In this document: positions 6,613-10,837 of the stretch, in pieces
How positions within the stretch are numbered: position 1 is the first letter of the stretch
Layout of the letters: every line of letters begins with the position of its first letter
NCBI GenBank assembly: GCA_027019045.1
Contig: JALUXI010000190.1
Location: forward strand, 1 to 10,837
Source: Piscirickettsiaceae bacterium
Lineage (GTDB): Bacteria > Pseudomonadota > Gammaproteobacteria > Thiomicrospirales > Thiomicrospiraceae
DNA: 10,837 nt
Reading direction: 5' to 3'
Made by a program: the position numbers and the translations under genes
The notes under the pieces: model-generated
What the model was told of the DNA's origin: nothing
Databases searched by the model: none
What the model saw: the letters and a program-made list of their open reading frames with translations, nothing else

Positions 6613-7294
6613 TGCAAATTTAATTGAAATTATGCTCCATGCCAGCCCTGTGGTGCAGGCGGTGATTATTCTATTGGCTGTGATGTCTATTTTAGCGTGG
6701 ACAGTTGCTTTAGCTAAAAACTATCAGCTACGCAAAGCCGCTAAAGAGGCGAACGATTTTCAAAAAAAATTCGATGAAACCAATGACTTGACGCAACTTT
6801 ATTATGAGTTGAATGAATCGAATAGCTGGGGAATGAGCAAACTTTTTGAAGCAGGTTATCAAGAGTTTGTGCGCTTAAAAAAACAAGGTGTAAGTGATAC
6901 AGCAGACTTATTGGCTGGTACTCAAAGAGCGATGAAAGTGGCTTTTTCCAAAGAGGCAGAAGATTTGGAGTCTCAGTTGCCTACCTTGGCAACAGTTGGC
7001 TCTTCAGCACCTTATATTGGGCTTTTCGGTACGGTATGGGGAGTGATGCACGCTTTCCAATCATTAGGCAATATTCAACACGCCACGCTGGCGGCAGTCG
7101 CCCCTGGTATTGCTGAGGCATTGATTGCGACCGCTATTGGTCTGTTTGCGGCCATTCCCGCCGTCATCGCTTTTAACAACCTAAGTAGTAAAGCGGATAA
7201 GGTCTTGGGACAGTATGAGATTTTTGCTGATGGCTTCCTGACGGTGATTCAGCGCCAAGCACATCTGTTATCCAAAAATAGCGAAACCGCTTAA
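6605..7294 (+). CDS. tolQ: Tol-Pal system protein TolQ
   Basis: A 229-residue inner-membrane protein of the MotA/TolQ/ExbB family, forming with TolR the proton channel that energises TolA. Three membrane helices: about residues 17-37, 127-149 and 170-190. The long cytoplasmic loop after helix 1 carries GTQRAMKVAFSKEAEDLES (105-123). The two conserved blocks are SAPYIGLFGTVWGVMHAF (134-151) and APGIAEALIATAIGLFAAIPA (166-186), which contain the pore-lining Thr and Ala/Gly residues. The ATG at 6605 lies within the end of ruvB (8-nt overlap), preceded by a purine-rich AGAGAAAG. Length is that of Escherichia coli TolQ (230). The specific match to TolQ, and not ExbB, is supported by the following tolR-tolA-tolB-pal genes. 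Confidence 0.97.
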   Translation: MNDANLIEIMLHASPVVQAVIILLAVMSILAWTVALAKNYQLRKAAKEANDFQKKFDETNDLTQLYYELNESNSWGMSKLFEAGYQEFVRLKKQGVSDTADLLAGTQRAMKVAFSKEAEDLESQLPTLATVGSSAPYIGLFGTVWGVMHAFQSLGNIQHATLAAVAPGIAEALIATAIGLFAAIPAVIAFNNLSSKADKVLGQYEIFADGFLTVIQRQAHLLSKNSETA

Positions 7295-7308
7295 GCGGGA
7301 GGGCGAGG

Positions 7309-7758
7309 ATGAAACAATCAACCTTTCGTCGAAGTAGTATGGGGCGTAAAAAATTGATGGCAGAGATCAATGTCGTTCCCTATATTGATGTCACTTTGGT
7401 GCTCTTGATTATTTTCATGGTCACTGCACCGATTGTCCAGCAGGCGGTGACGGTCGACCTTCCTCAAACCCCTATCATCAAAAAACAGGCGAGTCAGGCA
7501 GCGATTGAGCCGTTTGTGATTACGGTAACCAAAGAGGGACTTTATCGCACCAGTGCGCACCCTAATGTGATTCTTAATCAAAGGGAGTTGGCTCAGTTAG
7601 TCGCAGAGACGATGGCTCGTAGTCAACTCAATCCAGATCAACCGATTTATATTCAAGGCGATAGAGCTGCGCCTTATGGTAAGGTGGTGCATCTGTTTAC
7701 CTTACTTAAGGCGAACGGGGTGCAGCAAGTCTCACTGATGACGGAACCTGAGTCATGA
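7309..7758 (+). CDS. tolR: Tol-Pal system protein TolR
   Basis: A 149-residue inner-membrane protein of the ExbD/TolR family. A short cytoplasmic N-terminus (MKQSTFRRSSMGRKKLMAEI) is followed by one membrane helix (about 23-43) starting NVVPYIDVTLVLLIIFMVTAP. Asp27 in PYIDV corresponds to the essential protonatable aspartate (Asp23 in E. coli). The rest is a periplasmic domain ending in the typical YGKVVHLFTLLKANGVQQVSL. It has one of the clearest ribosome-binding sites in the run, GGGAGGG at 7297-7303, 5 nt before the ATG. It begins 14 nt after tolQ and overlaps tolA by 4 nt (ATGA). Confidence 0.96.
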   Translation: MKQSTFRRSSMGRKKLMAEINVVPYIDVTLVLLIIFMVTAPIVQQAVTVDLPQTPIIKKQASQAAIEPFVITVTKEGLYRTSAHPNVILNQRELAQLVAETMARSQLNPDQPIYIQGDRAAPYGKVVHLFTLLKANGVQQVSLMTEPES

Positions 7759-8879
7759 TTAAATTTATTCTTAAGCACCCTTGGGCATTCAGCATGGCAA
7801 TGCTTCTGCATGCGGGGTTGATTGGACTCTTTGTTTGGCAGACTGAAGCAGAAAAGCCAATGGCATTGTCAGCGTCGACCAAACAGACAGCAGTGCCGAA
7901 AACAACCGAACCGGTGGAAGCAGTCAAGCATGCACAATCAGTGATGGCGCTTGAGAAGCCGATGAAAACCTTTACGGTCGACAGCCGTTTGGTTCAACAG
8001 CAGTTGGCGAAAATAAAACAAGAACAGGCCGCAAAATTAGCCGAGCAGAAGCGGATACTGCAGCAGGCAGAAAAAGAGAAGAAACACCTCGCTGAAATCA
8101 AAAAACGCCAAGCGATTGAGAAACGCAAAGCGGAGCTCGCGCGAAAAAGAGCGCTGGCAGAAAAACGCAAAGCGGAGTTGGCTCGGAAGAAAGCGTTGGC
8201 TGAGAAACGAAAAGAGCAGCTGGCACGAAAAAAAGCCCTAGAAGCGAAGCGACAAGTTGAATTGGCGAAAAAGAAAACCGAGCAGTTAAAGAAAAAAGCG
8301 GAAGCCCAAAAACGCCAAGCTCTCCTTGCCGCTAAGAAAGCCGCAGAAGAAAAAGAGAAAGCGAAAAAAGAGGCGGCTCGCTTATTGGCAGAGGCGAAGA
8401 AAAAACGCGCTTTAGAAGAGGCAAAGCGCAAGCAGCTTGAGGCGGAAATTAAGCGCAAAGCGGAAGAGAAGAAGAAATTAGAACAAGCCGCGATTTTGGC
8501 GAAGTTGCAGCAAGAGCAAGCGGCGGAAGAGGCTGCCCTCCAGCGGCAGATGGAAGAGGAGGCTGCTAAACGGCGTGAAGCGCAACGCCGTAAACAGTTA
8601 CAAAGTTTAAGACAGGTGTATATCTCCTCTATTGCCGCCAAGGTGAAAGAGAGTTGGCGGACACCAGCGAAGGTGTCGGATAAAGCGCAGTGTGAATTGG
8701 CAATTACGCAAACGCCTGAAGGGAATGTCAGCAGCGTGAAGGTGTTAAACTGTAACCGTTACACCAGTCCACAATTTAAAAAGGCGGCCGAAGATGCCGT
8801 TTATCGTGCTCAACCCTTGCCTAAACCGCCAGAAAAAGAGCTGTTTGAACGCAATATTCGATTTATTTTTAAGCCATAA
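7755..8879 (+). CDS. tolA: Cell envelope integrity protein TolA
   Basis: A 374-residue inner-membrane-anchored periplasmic protein linking the TolQR motor to TolB and Pal. Domain I has one membrane helix (about residues 10-29). Domain II (about 70-285) is a long Lys/Glu/Ala/Arg-rich helix or coiled coil without Gly or Pro breaks, including a 14-residue tandem repeat. Domain III (about 289-374) begins YISSIAAKVKESW and ends FERNIRFIFKP, with two cysteines (313 and 333) that probably form the disulfide known in TolA domain III, and the block AQPLPKPPEKELF (352-364). It is somewhat shorter than E. coli TolA (421), mostly in domain II. The ATG at 7755 overlaps the tolR stop. Family assignment rests on architecture, the C-terminal domain and gene order, because domain II is low-complexity. 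Confidence 0.95.
   Translation: MIKFILKHPWAFSMAMLLHAGLIGLFVWQTEAEKPMALSASTKQTAVPKTTEPVEAVKHAQSVMALEKPMKTFTVDSRLVQQQLAKIKQEQAAKLAEQKRILQQAEKEKKHLAEIKKRQAIEKRKAELARKRALAEKRKAELARKKALAEKRKEQLARKKALEAKRQVELAKKKTEQLKKKAEAQKRQALLAAKKAAEEKEKAKKEAARLLAEAKKKRALEEAKRKQLEAEIKRKAEEKKKLEQAAILAKLQQEQAAEEAALQRQMEEEAAKRREAQRRKQLQSLRQVYISSIAAKVKESWRTPAKVSDKAQCELAITQTPEGNVSSVKVLNCNRYTSPQFKKAAEDAVYRAQPLPKPPEKELFERNIRFIFKP
8118..8285 (+). repeat. 42-bp (14-residue) tandem repeat inside tolA domain II
   Basis: Three clear units (8118-8159, 8160-8201, 8202-8243) and a degenerate fourth (8244-8285) encode variants of EKRKAELARKKALA: residues 122-135, 136-149, 150-163 and 164-177. Units 1 and 2 differ at one residue (Arg/Lys) but use different synonymous codons (for example GAGCTCGCGCGA against GAGTTGGCTCGG), so the repeat is old and kept at the protein level. 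14 residues is close to two heptads, consistent with a long helix. Confidence 0.8.
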
Positions 8880-8902
8880 AACTACTTTAGGATAAAAGAG
8901 AA

Positions 8903-10216
8903 ATGAGCTACTTTAGAAAGCTTTTATTTGTCATGCTGAGCTGGATGTGGGTGGTGCCTGCCCAAGCGACTTTGACCATTGAGATCAATGAAAGTTACGA
9001 GAATGCCGTGCCCATCGGGATTCTGCCTTTTGAATGGCAAGGGTTGAAACCCAATGAACCCCTTCCAGAGGCGTTGGGAGAGGTGATTTCGGGAGATATG
9101 TTACGGAGTGGAAAGTTTCGTCCTATTGCCGAAGAAAAGTTACCGCAGATTCCTCATCAACTGAGTGAGATTGATTACCCAGCCTGGCGTCAGATGGATG
9201 TCGATAATATTTTAATGGGCAAAATCAAAGAGACCGCACCAGGTGTGTACCAAGTGGATATGCGTTTTGTCGATATTTTGAGAAAAAAACAGGTCATTGG
9301 CAAACGGTGGAATGGCGTGCCAAAACGATTATTGCGTAATGTCGCACATCAAATCAGTGATTTGATTTATCAAGAGCTCACTGGTGTGAAAGGTGCGTTT
9401 AATACGCGGATCGCTTATGTGGTGTTGAAAAAAGTAGGGGGGCGTAAAGTCTATACCCTAAATATTTCAGACTCAGATGGTGCGAATGAGCAACCTATTT
9501 TGATCTCCAATGAACCGATTATGTCGCCTGCTTGGTCACCTGATGGGAAAAAATTGGCCTATGTCTCTTTTGAAAATGGTCGGTCGGAAATTTTTATGCA
9601 GACGATTGATGGTAAACAGCGTGTGAAACTCGCAGGCTTTAAGGGCATCAATGGTGCGCCTGCTTTTTCACCCGATGGAAAACAGTTGGCTTTGACGCTC
9701 TCCAAAGATGGCAGTGCCGATATTTATCTGATGGATTTAAAAACGCTCAAAATTACCCGTCGTCTGACGAAACACTGGGCGATTGAGACCGAAGCGGCTT
9801 GGGCGCCGAGCGGACACTCTCTATTTTTTAACTCTGACCGTCGTAAACAGCCACAGATTTTTCAGGTATTCTTAGATACGGGTGAGACCAGAAGGGTGAC
9901 TTTTCAAGGAAAATATAACGCCAATCCTGATGTTTCACCCGATGGTCGTTACTTAGCGATGGTACATGCCCCAGGGGGAGAAGGCTATCATATTGGCCTA
10001 TTGGATCTGTTTACCAATGAATTTACCGTCTTAACGAATACCATGTTAGATGAATCGCCTTCATTTGCACCCAATGGAGAGATGATTCTTTACGCAATGA
10101 ACAAAAATGGGAAAGGGGAATTGGCGGTGGTTGCGATTGATGGAAAGACTTCGACCACCTTGAGTGTAAAAGATGGTCAAGTCAGAGAACCCGCTTGGGG
10201 ACCTTATAATCAATAA
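8903..10216 (+). CDS. tolB: Tol-Pal system beta-propeller protein TolB
   Basis: A 437-residue periplasmic protein that binds Pal and TolA. A Sec signal peptide is visible: basic MSYFRK, hydrophobic core, then PAQA (19-22), with cleavage likely after Ala22. The mature N-terminus TLTIEINESYENAVPIGILP resembles the segment that contacts TolA in homologues. An N-terminal domain (to about 165) is followed by a beta-propeller with recurrent blades marked by SPAWSPDGKKLAYVS, GAPAFSPDGKQLALT, TEAAWAPSGHSLFFNSDR, NPDVSPDGRYLAM, SPSFAPNGEMILYA and the closing REPAWGPYNQ. Length is close to E. coli TolB (430). It starts 23 nt after tolA with a purine-rich AGGATAAAAGAG upstream, and lies 12 nt before pal. 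Confidence 0.97.
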   Translation: MSYFRKLLFVMLSWMWVVPAQATLTIEINESYENAVPIGILPFEWQGLKPNEPLPEALGEVISGDMLRSGKFRPIAEEKLPQIPHQLSEIDYPAWRQMDVDNILMGKIKETAPGVYQVDMRFVDILRKKQVIGKRWNGVPKRLLRNVAHQISDLIYQELTGVKGAFNTRIAYVVLKKVGGRKVYTLNISDSDGANEQPILISNEPIMSPAWSPDGKKLAYVSFENGRSEIFMQTIDGKQRVKLAGFKGINGAPAFSPDGKQLALTLSKDGSADIYLMDLKTLKITRRLTKHWAIETEAAWAPSGHSLFFNSDRRKQPQIFQVFLDTGETRRVTFQGKYNANPDVSPDGRYLAMVHAPGGEGYHIGLLDLFTNEFTVLTNTMLDESPSFAPNGEMILYAMNKNGKGELAVVAIDGKTSTTLSVKDGQVREPAWGPYNQ

Positions 10217-10228
10217 GAGAGTATAAAG

Positions 10229-10837
10229 ATGAAAAAGTTTTGGATACGCACATTGATATTTACCCCGATTTTAGGTTTAACGGCTTGTGGAGGGGGACAG
10301 AATATAAAACCCGATGGTGGTCAGGAAGAAGCACCGACAGCCGTGCAGGAGACGAAAAAAACGCCTGTATGGCATTATGGAAAACCTGATGAGGGGAATG
10401 AAAGTAAGGTCAAAGTGGTAGGTGTTCAAACGCCAGAGCAGTTACCTGAAGGACAATCATTAGGTGCAGAGGAATTACCCGAAGAAGATTCAACTAAAGT
10501 GGCGACTCAAGTGGATGTGCCGATCACATTTGAACCCATCATCTACTTTGATTATGACAATGATGTTTTATCAGAAGAAGCAGTGAAGACTGTTCAACAT
10601 TATGCTCAAATGTTACTTGATGATCCGATGAAACGAGTGCGCTTATTGGGATATACCGATGAAAGAGGAACCCCCGATTATAATTTAGCTTTGGCTGAAC
10701 GTCGAGCTAAAGCAGTAGAGCAGGTCATGGTGGTATTTGGTGTTAACCCTGACCGAATTGAAGTGATCAGCTATGGTGAAGAAAAGCCTGCTGTGGAAGG
10801 TCATAATGAAGCGGCTTGGGCAAAAAACCGTCGTGTA
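10229..10837 (+). CDS. pal: Peptidoglycan-associated lipoprotein Pal (3' end cut by the window)
   Basis: 203 residues are present and the reading frame is open to the window edge. The lipobox LTAC (17-20) predicts lipidation at Cys20 and outer-membrane anchoring. A long, Glu/Pro/Gly-rich linker (about 21-102) precedes the OmpA-like peptidoglycan-binding domain: IIYFDYDND (104-112), GYTDERGTPDYNLALAERRA (141-160), and SYGEEKPAVEGHNEAAWAKNRR (181-202). Asp144 and Arg159 have the 15-residue spacing of the diaminopimelate-binding Asp/Arg pair of OmpA-like domains. Known Pal proteins end shortly after NRRAVLVY or similar, so only a few residues and the stop are missing. AAGAGAG (10215-10221) is the likely ribosome-binding site. 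The linker is about 35 residues longer than in E. coli Pal. Confidence 0.95.
   Translation, partial: MKKFWIRTLIFTPILGLTACGGGQNIKPDGGQEEAPTAVQETKKTPVWHYGKPDEGNESKVKVVGVQTPEQLPEGQSLGAEELPEEDSTKVATQVDVPITFEPIIYFDYDNDVLSEEAVKTVQHYAQMLLDDPMKRVRLLGYTDERGTPDYNLALAERRAKAVEQVMVVFGVNPDRIEVISYGEEKPAVEGHNEAAWAKNRRV

Noticed and set aside
7287..7298. Palindrome CCGCTTAAGCGG at the tolQ stop codon
   Set aside because: It has no loop and no T-run, and lies 10 nt from the tolR start next to a strong ribosome-binding site; most likely a chance palindrome.
7994..8641. 215-codon open frame on the minus strand, opposite tolA
   Set aside because: It is antisense to the Lys/Glu/Ala-rich helix of TolA; the biased codons of that helix give a long Phe/Ser/Ala/Cys-rich reading frame with no recognisable domain.
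1..10837. Mobile elements, CRISPR arrays, tRNA or rRNA genes
   Set aside because: No transposase, integrase, terminal inverted repeats, spaced direct repeats or tRNA-like folds were seen; nearly all of the window is accounted for by conserved coding sequence.

Overview
The window looks like chromosomal DNA of a gammaproteobacterium with moderate G+C. The gene order DUF502 protein - aspS - nadA - ruvC - ruvA - ruvB - tolQ - tolR - tolA - tolB - pal follows the classic gammaproteobacterial aspS-(yebC)-ruvCAB-(ybgC)-tolQRAB-pal block. Two usual members are missing (yebC and ybgC), and nadA sits where yebC normally is. No tRNA, rRNA, insertion sequence, phage gene or CRISPR array is visible. I cannot name the genus; a sulfur-oxidiser-like (Thiomicrospira-type) or Cardiobacteriales-like gammaproteobacterium would fit, but that is a guess.

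Layout. Positions 1-87 hold the tail of an upstream region and a perfect 11-bp hairpin that contains the Shine-Dalgarno site of the first gene. 88-693 encodes a four-helix DoxX-family membrane protein of the HvfX type, a family associated with copper-binding RiPP (MNIO-maturase) operons; the rest of that operon would lie left of the window. A rho-independent terminator (735-767) closes this unit, and a TATAAT promoter element (794-799) probably starts the next one. 829-1521 is a DUF502 membrane protein. From 1577 to the right edge there are ten tightly packed plus-strand genes, with spacings from an 8-nt overlap to 23 nt, that could be read as one long transcript.

Functions. AspS charges tRNA with aspartate and carries residues typical of a non-discriminating enzyme, which would also make Asp-tRNA(Asn) for amidation by GatCAB. 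NadA makes quinolinate for NAD from an aspartate-derived substrate. RuvC, RuvA and RuvB form the Holliday-junction resolvasome, with all key motifs intact. TolQ, TolR and TolA form the inner-membrane energised complex, and TolB and Pal are the periplasmic and outer-membrane partners; together they keep the outer membrane attached during division. Pal is cut by the window end only a few residues short of its expected C-terminus.

Most of the window is well-conserved housekeeping sequence. The points most worth following are the HvfX-like gene with its occluded ribosome-binding site, the replacement of yebC by nadA, and the predicted relaxed tRNA specificity of AspS.
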